In this document: piece by piece, positions 1 to 5,643 of the stretch
Position numbering within the stretch: position 1 is the stretch's first letter
Layout of the letters: every line of letters starts with the position of its first letter
Source: Hyphomicrobiales bacterium
Lineage (GTDB): Bacteria; Pseudomonadota; Alphaproteobacteria; Rhizobiales; Beijerinckiaceae
Length of the DNA: 5,643 bases
Direction: 5' to 3'
Assembly (NCBI GenBank): GCA_028865375.1
Contig: JAGWKJ010000168.1
Coordinates: forward strand, 1 to 5,643
Position numbers and translations under genes: made by a program
The notes under the pieces: model-generated
Databases searched by the model: none
What the model was told of the DNA's origin: nothing
The model's input: the letters and a program-made list of their open reading frames with translations, nothing else

Positions 1-1
1 G

Positions 2-535
2 TGGAACGGCGTCGCGCCGCCGGCCCACGCCGACGCCGCGGTCGCGCTCACCGGCGGGGCGGGCCGCATCGCCGCGGCGATGGACTTGCTGGCCGACGGC
101 CGCGTCGGGCGGCTACTCGTGTCGGGCGTCAACAAGTCGGTGACCAAGGCCTCTTTCGCCAAGGCGCGGCCCGGCGAGACCGCGCTCGTCGAGTGCTGCG
201 TCGACCTCGGCTATGGCGCGCGCAACACGCGCGGCAACGCCGCGGAGGCCGCCGCCTGGGCGGTCGGTCGCGGCGTCAAGTCGGTCGTCGTGGTGACGTC
301 GGCCTGGCACATGCCGCGCACGATGATGGAGTTCTCGCGCGCGATGCCCGGCGTCGCGCTCGTCGCCGATCCCGTGCCCCCGCCCGACGGCGTCGGGCCG
401 TGGTGGCGGGATCCGCGGCTGGCGCGGATCGTGGCGTCGGAATACCTGAAATATCTCGCCTCGTTCGCCCACGTCCCCTACGATCCCGGCGACTTCACCG
501 AGCCCGCGCCGATCGGCGTGCGCGGCGGCTCCTGA
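2..535 (+). CDS. YdcF/SanA/ElyC-family (DUF218) protein, 5'-truncated by the window edge
   Basis: The frame is open from base 2 to a TGA at 533-535, giving the last 177 residues. The true start is outside the window. An internal ATG at 80 is not the start, because homologous sequence continues upstream: the typical DUF218 stretch ALTGGAGRI lies at visible residues 15-23, before that Met. Other family landmarks follow in order: LLVSGVN (38-44), the NTRGNAAEAA segment (75-84), the VVVTSAWHMPR strand-loop (96-106) and the ASEYLKYL helix (145-152). In this family the conserved N and R/H residues line a nucleotide-like pocket; E. coli YdcF binds S-adenosylmethionine, and ElyC and SanA relatives affect envelope integrity. 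The enzymatic role is generally unknown. Members often carry an N-terminal membrane segment, which would be off-window here. It converges on the suf operon and is probably functionally unrelated to it. Family assignment is good; function is unassigned. Confidence 0.87.
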   Translation, partial: WNGVAPPAHADAAVALTGGAGRIAAAMDLLADGRVGRLLVSGVNKSVTKASFAKARPGETALVECCVDLGYGARNTRGNAAEAAAWAVGRGVKSVVVVTSAWHMPRTMMEFSRAMPGVALVADPVPPPDGVGPWWRDPRLARIVASEYLKYLASFAHVPYDPGDFTEPAPIGVRGGS

Positions 536-537
536 AG

Positions 538-550
538 CGGGGCCGCCCCG
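538..550. terminator. Short GC hairpin between convergent genes, possible weak bidirectional terminator
   Basis: A perfect 5-bp inverted repeat, CGGGG/CCCCG with a 3-nt loop, sits in the 19-nt gap between the stop of the YdcF-family gene (535) and the stop of sufT (555). A G-T wobble could add one pair. Its placement between two convergent 3' ends suits a shared terminator. However, the stem is short and neither strand has a T tract after it, so it does not meet the intrinsic-terminator standard. In DNA this GC-rich such hairpins also arise by chance, and Rho-dependent ends are equally plausible. Confidence 0.3.
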
Positions 551-554
551 TAGC

Positions 555-956
555 TCACCACATGTCGAGCGCGGCGCGGGCGTCGTCGGACATGCGGCTC
601 TGGTCCCACGGCGGGTCGAACACCATGTCGACCTTGACGCCCGCCACGCCGCCGACCGCGCCGACGGCGGCCTCGACCCATTGCGGCATCTCGCCGGCGA
701 CCGGGCAGGCGGGCGCGGTCAGCGTCATGTCGATCGTCACGAAGCGGTCGCCGTCGATCTCCACCCGGTAGATCAGTCCGAGCTCGTAGATGTCGGCGGG
801 GATCTCGGGGTCGAACACCGTCTTCAGCGCGGCGACGATGTCGTCGGTCAGGCGGTCGAGTTCGGCGGCCGGCAAGTCCGGCGCGCGCTCGAACGTCGTG
901 CGGCCGGCGGCCTGTCCGGCGTCCGGCGCGGTCGGGGTCGTTGGCTTGTCGTCCAT
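555..956 (-). CDS. sufT: SUF-associated Fe-S assembly protein SufT (MIP18/DUF59 family)
   Basis: A complete 133-residue protein. A variable, Pro/Ala-rich N-terminal ~30 residues precedes a single MIP18 (DUF59) domain. Landmarks are VFDPEIPADIYELGLIY (47-63), MTLTAPACPVAGEMP (77-91) and the C-terminal FDPPWDQSRMSDDAR stretch (113-127). The only cysteine, Cys84, is the conserved one in the TAPxCP loop. DUF59 proteins of this kind act in Fe-S protein maturation; bacterial SufT matters most when demand for clusters is high, and the eukaryotic relative is CIA2/MIP18. The ATG at 956 is supported by a GAGG 5 nt upstream, which overlaps the sufS stop. It is the last gene of the operon: sufS ends only 7 nt before it, and the convergent YdcF-family gene ends 19 nt beyond it. 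No sufA follows. The family call is very secure; the precise biochemical role is inferred. Confidence 0.96.
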   Translation of the reverse strand: MDDKPTTPTAPDAGQAAGRTTFERAPDLPAAELDRLTDDIVAALKTVFDPEIPADIYELGLIYRVEIDGDRFVTIDMTLTAPACPVAGEMPQWVEAAVGAVGGVAGVKVDMVFDPPWDQSRMSDDARAALDMW

Positions 957-961
957 GGCGG

Positions 962-965
962 CCTC
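962..965 (-). promoter_or_regulatory. Ribosome binding site of sufT, overlapping the sufS stop codon
   Basis: On the minus strand the junction reads TGAGGCCGCCATG. GAGG shares its first two bases with the sufS TGA and lies 5 nt before the sufT ATG. This decides the sufT start and suggests that ribosomes ending sufS help initiate sufT. Confidence 0.65.
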
Positions 966-2196
966 AGGCGAACAGGGCGCGCGCGCGCTCGAGCGCGGCG
1001 GCGAGCGCGTCGATTTCCTGCGCCGTGTTGTAGGCGGCGAAGGACGCGCGGCAGGTGGAGGTGACGCCGAAGCGCGCCAGCAGGGGCTGCGCGCAATGCG
1101 TGCCGGCCCGCACGGCCACGCCCATGCGGTCGATCACGGTGGCGACGTCGTGGGCGTGCGCGTTCCCCAGCTCGAAGGAGACGATCGGCCCCTTGCCGGG
1201 CGCGTTCCCGAAGATGCGCAGGCCCGGCACGCGCGACAGGGCGTCGTGCGCGCGCCGCGTCAGCGCCGCCTCGTGGGCGCGGATCGCGTCGCGGCCGACG
1301 CCCTCCATCCAATCGAGCGCGGCGCCCAGCCCGATCGCCTCGACGATGGGCGGCGTGCCGGCCTCGAAACGGTGCGGCGGCGCGGCGTAGGTCACGCGTT
1401 CGCGCGTCACTTCCGCGATCATCTCGCCGCCCCCGTTGAACGGGGGCAGGGCATCGAGCGCCTCGGGCCGGCCCCACAGCGCGCCGATGCCAGTCGGGCC
1501 GTAGAGCTTGTGGCCGGTGACGACATAGAAGTCGCAGCCGAGCGCCCTCACGTCGACGTCGAGGTGCACGGCGCCCTGCGAGCCGTCCACCACGACCAGC
1601 GCGCCGGCCTCGCGCGCGAGCCGCGCCATCTCGGCGACGGGCGGCGCGGCGCCGAGCACGTTCGACATCTGCGTGATCGCCACGACCTTGGTGCGGTCGG
1701 TCAGCTGGCGGGCATAGGCGTCGATGTCGATGGCGCCGTCGTCGTCGACCTCGATCCATTTCAGGACGGCGCCGCGCCGCTCGCGCAGGAAGTGCCACGG
1801 CACGATGTTGGAATGGTGCTCCATCGTCGAGAGCAGGATCTCGTCGCCCTCGCGGATCGTCGACAGCCCCAGCCCGTAGGCGACGAGGTTGAAGGCTTCC
1901 GTCGCCGAGCGCGTGAACACGATCTCGTCGGCCGATCCCGCGCCCAGGAACCGCCGCACCTGCTCGCGCGACGCCTCGAAGGCCTCGGTCGCCGCGTTGG
2001 CGAGGAAATGCAGGCCGCGGTGGACGTTGGCATATTCACGCTCGTAGGCGGCGACCATGCGCTCGACGACGGCGCGCGGCTTCTGCGCGGAGGCGGCGTT
2101 GTCGAGATAGACGAGAGGCCTCCCGTAGGGCCGCGTCGACAGGATCGGGAACTGGGCCCGGATCGCCTCGACGTCGTATGGCGCGCGCGCGTCCAT
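964..2196 (-). CDS. sufS: Cysteine desulfurase SufS (class V aminotransferase fold, group II)
   Basis: A complete 410-residue PLP enzyme, the usual SufS length. It converts L-cysteine to L-alanine and holds the sulfur as a persulfide for the SufBCD scaffold. Visible landmarks: YLDNAASAQKP (30-40); ANVHRGLHFLA (56-66); MEHHSNIVPW (125-134) with the His that stacks on the cofactor; VVVDGSQGAVH (201-211) with the PLP-pairing Asp204; VVTGHKLYGPTGIG (225-238) with the Schiff-base Lys230; and RAGTHCAQPL (363-372) with catalytic Cys368. The short loop around Cys368 is the SufS/CsdA type, which normally needs a sulfur-acceptor partner (SufE or SufU); neither is encoded in this window. The ATG at 2196 is chosen because MDARAPYDVEAIRAQFPIL is a typical SufS N-terminus and a GAGGGG lies 7 nt upstream. 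The same frame stays open far back into sufD, which is a GC artefact and not an N-terminal extension. Confidence 0.98.
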   Translation of the reverse strand: MDARAPYDVEAIRAQFPILSTRPYGRPLVYLDNAASAQKPRAVVERMVAAYEREYANVHRGLHFLANAATEAFEASREQVRRFLGAGSADEIVFTRSATEAFNLVAYGLGLSTIREGDEILLSTMEHHSNIVPWHFLRERRGAVLKWIEVDDDGAIDIDAYARQLTDRTKVVAITQMSNVLGAAPPVAEMARLAREAGALVVVDGSQGAVHLDVDVRALGCDFYVVTGHKLYGPTGIGALWGRPEALDALPPFNGGGEMIAEVTRERVTYAAPPHRFEAGTPPIVEAIGLGAALDWMEGVGRDAIRAHEAALTRRAHDALSRVPGLRIFGNAPGKGPIVSFELGNAHAHDVATVIDRMGVAVRAGTHCAQPLLARFGVTSTCRASFAAYNTAQEIDALAAALERARALFA

Positions 2197-2203
2197 CGCC
2201 TCG

Positions 2204-2209
2204 CCCCTC
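2204..2209 (-). promoter_or_regulatory. Ribosome binding site of sufS, overlapping the sufD stop codon
   Basis: The minus-strand junction reads TGAGGGGCGAGGCGATG. GAGGGG starts inside the sufD TGA and ends 7 nt before the sufS ATG at 2196, an ideal spacing. The second GAGG, only 2 nt from the ATG, is too close to be the main site. This fixes the sufS start against the much longer open frame upstream. Confidence 0.7.
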
Positions 2210-3470
2210 AGGCCGCCCTGGCGGCGAGCCAGGCGGCGAGGCGGCGGTCGGCCTCTCCGCGCGCGGGCGCGAAGGCGATCCGGTCGAGCGCCTCGGCTGC
2301 GAAACCCTCCAGCATCAGCGCCTCGGCGACCGCCCTCGGTATGCCGCGCGCGCGCAAGTAGAACAGTTCGGCCTCGTCGAGCGCGCCGCAGGTCGCGCCG
2401 TGGCCGCACACCACGTCGTCGGCGAAGATCTCGAGCTCCGGCTTGTTTTCCATCGAGGCCCCGTCCGACAGCAGGACGGCGTTGCTTTTCATCGAGCCGT
2501 CGGTCTTCTGCGCGCCGGGCTTCACGATCACCTTGCCCTGGTAGACGCCGGTCGCTTCGTCGGCGACGACGTGGCGGAAGAACTCGCGGCTCTCGCCATG
2601 CGTCGAATCGTGTTCGACGACGAGCGTCGCGTCGGCGTGCGCGCGGCCGCCCAGCAGCGACAGGCCGCCCAACGCGATCTTCGCGCGCGGGCCGCGCTGC
2701 CGCACGAACGGCTGGCGGCGCGTGAAGGCGCGGTCGGCGACGAAGCCGAAGTCGGCGAATTCGGAATCGGCCGCGAGGTCGGCGAGGACCGTCTCGACGC
2801 AAACCGTCCCCTCGGCCTCGGCGTGGAAGGCGACGCGCGAGGCGCGCGCGCGCGGCTCCAGCGCGAACGCGCTCGCCGCGTGGCGCTGGGTCCTGTCGCC
2901 GTCGAAGGTCTCCACGAGGTCGAGGCCCGCGCCGTCGCCGAGCCGGAACGCGAGCCGCGACACGCAGGCGCCCGCGGCGCCGGTGGCGAGATGGGCGACG
3001 TGGATCGTCGCCGTGCCGCCCGCCGCGACCTCGGCGAGGAACCCGCCCTGCATGAAGGCCGAATTGTAGCCGACCATCGCGTCGCCGACGCCCAGCCCGT
3101 CGGGCGCGAACAGGCCCGCCGCGTCGGTCCGCGCGAGCGCGTCGTCGAAGGGCGTCAACGTCGCACCGGCGGGCGCGGCGTCGGAGAGCGAGGCGACGAA
3201 ATGGCCGTCGACGAGGACGAGCCGGGCCGCGTCGGCGAAGCGCGGCAGCGCCGCCAGCAGGGCGAGGGCGCGGTCGAGCGCGGCCGGGCCGGGCGCGCCG
3301 ACGGGCGCCGCTTGGGCGTCGAACACGGCCGCGAGGTCGGAATAGTGCCACGCTTCGACGCGCCGGTCCGGCGCGCCGGTCTGCGCGAAGCGCGCGAAGC
3401 CGGCCGTCCGCACCGGATGGGCGGGCAGGCGCGCGAAGGCGGCGGCGAGCGCCTCAGGCGGCGTCGACAT
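2208..3470 (-). CDS. sufD: Fe-S cluster scaffold subunit SufD
   Basis: A complete 420-residue protein (E. coli SufD is 423). It is the SufB paralogue in the SufBC2D scaffold and takes part in iron acquisition and cluster assembly at the SufB-SufD interface. It has a helical N-terminal region (to about residue 90), then the right-handed beta-helix core typical of SufB/SufD. Clear landmarks are VEHDSTHGESREFFRHV (285-301), VYQGKVIVKPGAQKTDGSM (309-327), ENKPELEIFADDVVCGHGAT (341-360) and LFYLRARGIP (369-378). His357, in CGHGAT, corresponds to the essential E. coli SufD His360, with Cys355 at the Cys358 position. The ATG at 3470 lies inside the end of sufC (17-nt overlap) and has no convincing Shine-Dalgarno sequence. 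It is chosen because the alpha-helical N-terminus starts there and the next candidate, GTG at codon 20, would cut into it. It is probably translated by coupling to sufC. Confidence 0.97.
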   Translation of the reverse strand: MSTPPEALAAAFARLPAHPVRTAGFARFAQTGAPDRRVEAWHYSDLAAVFDAQAAPVGAPGPAALDRALALLAALPRFADAARLVLVDGHFVASLSDAAPAGATLTPFDDALARTDAAGLFAPDGLGVGDAMVGYNSAFMQGGFLAEVAAGGTATIHVAHLATGAAGACVSRLAFRLGDGAGLDLVETFDGDRTQRHAASAFALEPRARASRVAFHAEAEGTVCVETVLADLAADSEFADFGFVADRAFTRRQPFVRQRGPRAKIALGGLSLLGGRAHADATLVVEHDSTHGESREFFRHVVADEATGVYQGKVIVKPGAQKTDGSMKSNAVLLSDGASMENKPELEIFADDVVCGHGATCGALDEAELFYLRARGIPRAVAEALMLEGFAAEALDRIAFAPARGEADRRLAAWLAARAA

Positions 3471-4200
3471 GGTCGCGGTATCCGTTCTTCTCGAGTTCGA
3501 GCGCCAGCTCCGGACCGCCGCTCGTCACGATGCGGCCCTTCGACATCACGTGCACCGTGTCGGGCCGGACGTGGTCGAGCAGCCGCTGGTAATGCGTGAT
3601 GACGAGGAACGCGCGGTCCTTGCCGCGCAGCGCGTTGACGCCGGCCGAGACGACCCGCAGGGCGTCGATGTCGAGCCCGCTGTCGGTCTCGTCGAGGATC
3701 GCGCAGCGCGGCTCCAGCAGCGCCATCTGGAGGATTTCCATCCGCTTCTTCTCGCCGCCGGAGAAGCCGACGTTGAGCGGCCGCTTCAGCATCTCGGGAT
3801 CGACCGAGAGCGACTTGGCCGCTTCGCGCACGCGGCGCAGGAAGTCGGGAGCGGACAGCTCCGGCTCGCCGCGCGTCTTGCGCTGCGCGTTCATCGCCGC
3901 CTTGAGGAAGGTCATGGTCGCGACGCCGGGGATCTCGACCGGATATTGGAACGCGAGGAACAGGCCCTTGGCCGCGCGCTCCTCCGGGTCGAGGCCCAGG
4001 ATGTCGTCGCCGTCGAGCGTGGCTTCCCCCGACGTCACCTCGTAGTCGCCGCGGCCGGCGAGAACGTACGACAGCGTCGACTTGCCCGAGCCGTTGGGAC
4101 CCATGATGGCGGCGACTTCGCCGGGCTTCACGGTCAGCGACAGCCCGTCGACGATGGTGCGGCCGGGGATGCCGGCGACGAGGTTCTTGATCTCGAGCAT
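3454..4200 (-). CDS. sufC: SUF scaffold ATPase SufC (ABC-type ATPase)
   Basis: A complete 248-residue cytosolic ABC ATPase, the standard SufC length. It binds SufB and SufD and uses ATP-driven dimerisation to open their interface for cluster formation. All ABC motifs are intact: Walker A GPNGSGKST (34-42, Lys40); Q-loop with Gln85 in LAFQYPVEIPGV (82-93); signature FSGGEKKRMEI (146-156); Walker B CAILDETDSGLD (166-177, Asp170 and Glu171); and switch His203 in ITHYQRLL. QYPVEIPGV and FSGGEKKR are hallmarks of SufC as opposed to transporter ATPases. The frame is open a further 31 codons upstream to an ATG at 4293, but those codons give an Arg-rich run overlapping the cupin gene. MLEIKNLVAGI at 4200 is the family N-terminus, with GAGG 9 nt before it. 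The gene starts 11 nt after the cupin stop and overlaps sufD by 17 nt. Confidence 0.98.
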   Translation of the reverse strand: MLEIKNLVAGIPGRTIVDGLSLTVKPGEVAAIMGPNGSGKSTLSYVLAGRGDYEVTSGEATLDGDDILGLDPEERAAKGLFLAFQYPVEIPGVATMTFLKAAMNAQRKTRGEPELSAPDFLRRVREAAKSLSVDPEMLKRPLNVGFSGGEKKRMEILQMALLEPRCAILDETDSGLDIDALRVVSAGVNALRGKDRAFLVITHYQRLLDHVRPDTVHVMSKGRIVTSGGPELALELEKNGYRDHVDAA

Positions 4201-4209
4201 GTCGCGGCG

Positions 4210-4213
4210 CCTC
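4210..4213 (-). promoter_or_regulatory. Ribosome binding site of sufC, overlapping the cupin stop codon
   Basis: The minus-strand junction reads TGAGGCGCCGCGACATG. GAGG begins in the cupin TGA and lies 9 nt before the sufC ATG at 4200, at the long end of workable spacing. It supports 4200 over the upstream ATG at 4293 and couples sufC to translation of the cupin gene. Confidence 0.55.
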
Positions 4214-4727
4214 ACTTCTCGCCGTCGTAATAGTCGACCGCGCTGTCGGCGCGGCCCACGAAGCGCAGCCCGCCCTCCGCCGGCTTCGTCCAATCGAAGC
4301 GCGACAGCACGGCGAACTTGCCGGAATCCGGATATTCGACCGCGTCGGTGTCGTGGCGGTCGGAGATGCCGAGGTATTTCAGGTCGACCGTCCCGTCGTT
4401 GACGATCTGGTGGGCGAGCGCGCGACCCTTGCCGGCGGGAGCGGCGAGCACGTCGCCCGCCTTCACGGGATGGGTCTCGTCGCCGAAGCGGTACTGGCCC
4501 GTGCCTTCGAGGATGACGAACAATTCATTGGTGGCGTGGTGGACGTGGAAGGGAAACGCCTTCTTGCCCGGCGGCACGACCGTGTACATGCAGCCGATCC
4601 CGGTCGAGCCGATGGCGGCGCCGATCCGGCCGATCTTGGCGGCGAAGGCGCCGTCGGCGCCGCCGACGTCCATCAGCTTGGCGTCGGCCACGTTGAGCAC
4701 GGGCTTGGGGCGATTCATGTCGGTCAT
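4212..4727 (-). CDS. Cupin-domain protein inserted in the suf operon
   Basis: A complete 171-residue small single-domain cupin, probably cytosolic since no signal peptide or membrane segment is visible. Cupin motif 1 is intact: His61, His63 (His64 also adjacent), Glu68 and Gly75 in the PFHVHHATNELFVILEGTG region. Motif 2 follows: Gly91, Pro97, Gly99, His106 and Asn110 in GDVLAAPAGKGRALAHQIVN. A full 3-His/1-Glu metal site is therefore predicted. The C-terminal ISDRHDTDAVEYPDSGKFAV segment (121-140) resembles uncharacterised cupins of the COG3837 type, from memory rather than a search. The start ATG at 4727 overlaps the sufB stop as ATGA, with AAGGGAG 6 nt upstream; an in-frame ATG at 4718 would sit 15 nt from that site and is less likely. 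sufC follows after 11 nt. Its reaction is unknown. Its position suggests co-expression with, and perhaps a role in, Fe-S biogenesis, but that is inference. Confidence 0.93.
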   Translation of the reverse strand: MTDMNRPKPVLNVADAKLMDVGGADGAFAAKIGRIGAAIGSTGIGCMYTVVPPGKKAFPFHVHHATNELFVILEGTGQYRFGDETHPVKAGDVLAAPAGKGRALAHQIVNDGTVDLKYLGISDRHDTDAVEYPDSGKFAVLSRFDWTKPAEGGLRFVGRADSAVDYYDGEK

Positions 4728-5643
4728 CCCACGCTCCCTTCGAGCGACACCGCGATCAGCTTCTGCGCCTCGACCGCGAATTCCATCGGCAATTGCTGCA
4801 GCACGTCGCGGGCGAAGCCGTTGACGATCAGCGCGGTCGCCTCCTCGTCCGACAGGCCGCGGCTGCGGCAGTAGAACATCTGGTCCTCGGAGATCTTCGA
4901 GGTCGTGGCCTCGTGCTCCACGGTGGCGCGCGGGTTGCGCGCCTCGATATAGGGCACGGTGTGGGCGCCGCACGAGCCGCCGATCAGCAGCGAATCGCAA
5001 TTGGTGAAGTTGCGCGCGCCCTCGGCGCGGCGGTGGATCGACACCCGGCCGCGGTAGGTGTTGTCGGAACGGCCCGCCGCGATGCCCTTGGAGATGACGC
5101 GGCTCTTCGTGCGCTTGCCGAGGTGCAGCATCTTGGTGCCGCTGTCGACCTGCTGGAAGCCGTTGGAGATCGCGATCGAGTAGAACTCGCCTTGGCTGTC
5201 GTCGCCGCGCAGGACGCACGAGGGATATTTCCACGTGATGGCGGAGCCGGTCTCGACCTGGGTCCAGGAGATCTTCGAGCGCGCGCCGCGGCAGTCGCCG
5301 CGCTTGGTCACGAAATTGTAGATGCCGCCCTTGCCCTGCGCGTCGCCCGGGTACCAGTTCTGCACCGTCGAATACTTGATCTCGGCGTCGTCGAGCGCGA
5401 CCAGCTCGACGACCGCCGCGTGCAGCTGGTTCTCGTCGCGCTTTGGCGCCGTGCAGCCCTCGAGGTAGCTGACGTAGGCGCCCCTGTCGGCGACGATCAG
5501 CGTGCGCTCGAACTGGCCGGTGTTCTTTTCGTTGATGCGGAAATAGGTCGACAGCTCCATCGGGCAGCGCACGCCCTCGGGCACGTAGACGAACGAGCCG
5601 TCGGAGAACACCGCCGAGTTGAGCGTGGCGAAGAAGTTGTCGG
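4724..5643 (-). CDS. sufB: Fe-S cluster scaffold subunit SufB, C-terminal part (start lies beyond the window)
   Basis: The frame is open from the right window edge to a TGA at 4724-4726, giving 305 complete residues. The GTG at 5611 is internal (valine): coding continues upstream with DNFFATLNSA, which is typical SufB sequence. Matching to E. coli SufB (495 residues), about 190 N-terminal residues are missing. SufB is the main scaffold on which the nascent cluster forms with SufC and SufD. Landmarks (visible numbering): FSDGSFVYVPEGVRCPMELS (12-31), YLEGCTAPKRDENQLHAAVV (59-78), STVQNWYPGD (91-100), KYPSCVLRGDDS (138-149), NFTNCDSLLIG (211-221), VEHEATTSKI (241-250) and the terminal EFAVEAQKLIAVSLEGSVG. 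Cys215 corresponds to essential E. coli Cys405, and Glu242-His243-Glu244 to Glu432-His433-Glu434, so the catalytic set is complete. The last codons contain the cupin ribosome binding site. Confidence 0.98.
   Translation of the reverse strand, partial: DNFFATLNSAVFSDGSFVYVPEGVRCPMELSTYFRINEKNTGQFERTLIVADRGAYVSYLEGCTAPKRDENQLHAAVVELVALDDAEIKYSTVQNWYPGDAQGKGGIYNFVTKRGDCRGARSKISWTQVETGSAITWKYPSCVLRGDDSQGEFYSIAISNGFQQVDSGTKMLHLGKRTKSRVISKGIAAGRSDNTYRGRVSIHRRAEGARNFTNCDSLLIGGSCGAHTVPYIEARNPRATVEHEATTSKISEDQMFYCRSRGLSDEEATALIVNGFARDVLQQLPMEFAVEAQKLIAVSLEGSVG
4734..4740 (-). promoter_or_regulatory. Ribosome binding site of the cupin gene, inside the 3' end of sufB
   Basis: AAGGGAG on the minus strand lies within the codons for the final Glu-Gly-Ser of sufB and is 6 nt from the cupin ATG at 4727. 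It is the best Shine-Dalgarno match in the window and decides between the two closely spaced cupin ATGs in favour of the one forming the ATGA overlap. Confidence 0.75.

Noticed and set aside
1..771. Plus-strand open frame of 256 codons overlapping the YdcF-family gene and the end of sufT
   Set aside because: The product is a run of Arg/Ala/Gly with no domain. Frame 2 (2-535) carries the recognisable DUF218 protein and the minus strand carries SufT.
2180..2191. Alternating GC tract near the sufS start, with similar tracts near 978-988, 2345-2354 and 2839-2850
   Set aside because: These encode ordinary Arg-Ala-type codons inside well-conserved genes and are expected at this GC content. There is no sign of phase variation or a frameshift.
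2257..2408. Extra cysteine (Cys361) next to the SufD active-site motif CGHGATC
   Set aside because: From memory this wording is common in alphaproteobacterial SufD proteins, so it is probably ordinary lineage variation.
964..3351. A 795-residue SufS with a large N-terminal extension
   Set aside because: The extension is sufD in a shadow frame. The family N-terminus and a well-placed GAGGGG set the start at 2196.
3454..4293. A SufC with 31 extra N-terminal residues starting at 4293
   Set aside because: The extra residues are Arg-rich and overlap the cupin 3' end. SufC homology begins exactly at MLEIKNL (4200), which has its own GAGG site.
4212..5234. A 340-residue protein joining an Arg-rich N-terminus to the cupin
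   Set aside because: The upstream ~170 codons are sufB read in another frame. The cupin start at 4727 has a strong ribosome binding site and an ATGA overlap, so no fusion is supported.
1..5643. Defence system, mobile element, CRISPR array, tRNA or riboswitch
   Set aside because: No repeats, transposase or integrase motifs, or RNA-gene folds were seen, and coding sequence fills the window except for short junctions (at most 19 nt).

Overview
The window looks like ordinary chromosomal housekeeping DNA from a very GC-rich (roughly 70 % by eye) proteobacterium, most likely an alphaproteobacterium. That placement is an inference from two things: the wording of the SufB, SufS, SufD and SufT proteins, and the gene order sufB-(x)-sufC-sufD-sufS-sufT, a layout familiar from alphaproteobacterial SUF operons. 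No IS element, integrase, tRNA, rRNA, CRISPR array or phage gene is visible.

Layout. Positions 2-535 (+) hold the 3' part of a YdcF/SanA/ElyC-type (DUF218) gene whose start lies left of the window. A 19-nt gap (536-554) with a short GC hairpin separates it from a convergent operon on the minus strand that fills the rest. Read in the direction of transcription, from right to left, the operon is: sufB (C-terminal ~305 residues; start lies right of the window), a small cupin gene, sufC, sufD, sufS and sufT. All five junctions are tight: a 4-nt ATGA overlap (sufB/cupin), 11 nt (cupin/sufC), a 17-nt overlap (sufC/sufD), 11 nt (sufD/sufS) and 7 nt (sufS/sufT). The set is therefore almost certainly one transcription unit. 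Its promoter and any IscR/SufR-type regulator lie outside the window.

How the genes work together. SufS takes sulfur from cysteine as a persulfide. The SufB-SufC-SufD scaffold, driven by the SufC ATPase, builds the nascent Fe-S cluster. SufT (MIP18/DUF59 family) helps cluster maturation or delivery. Every core catalytic residue I could check is present, so the system looks functional. The one non-canonical member is the cupin between sufB and sufC. It has an intact metal-binding motif and is translationally coupled to sufB. No sufA or sufE follows sufT, where the operon ends against the convergent YdcF-family gene.

The window has no gene-free stretch longer than 19 nt. Many long open frames lie antisense to, or out of frame with, the suf genes. 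They are composition artefacts of the high GC content and were not annotated.
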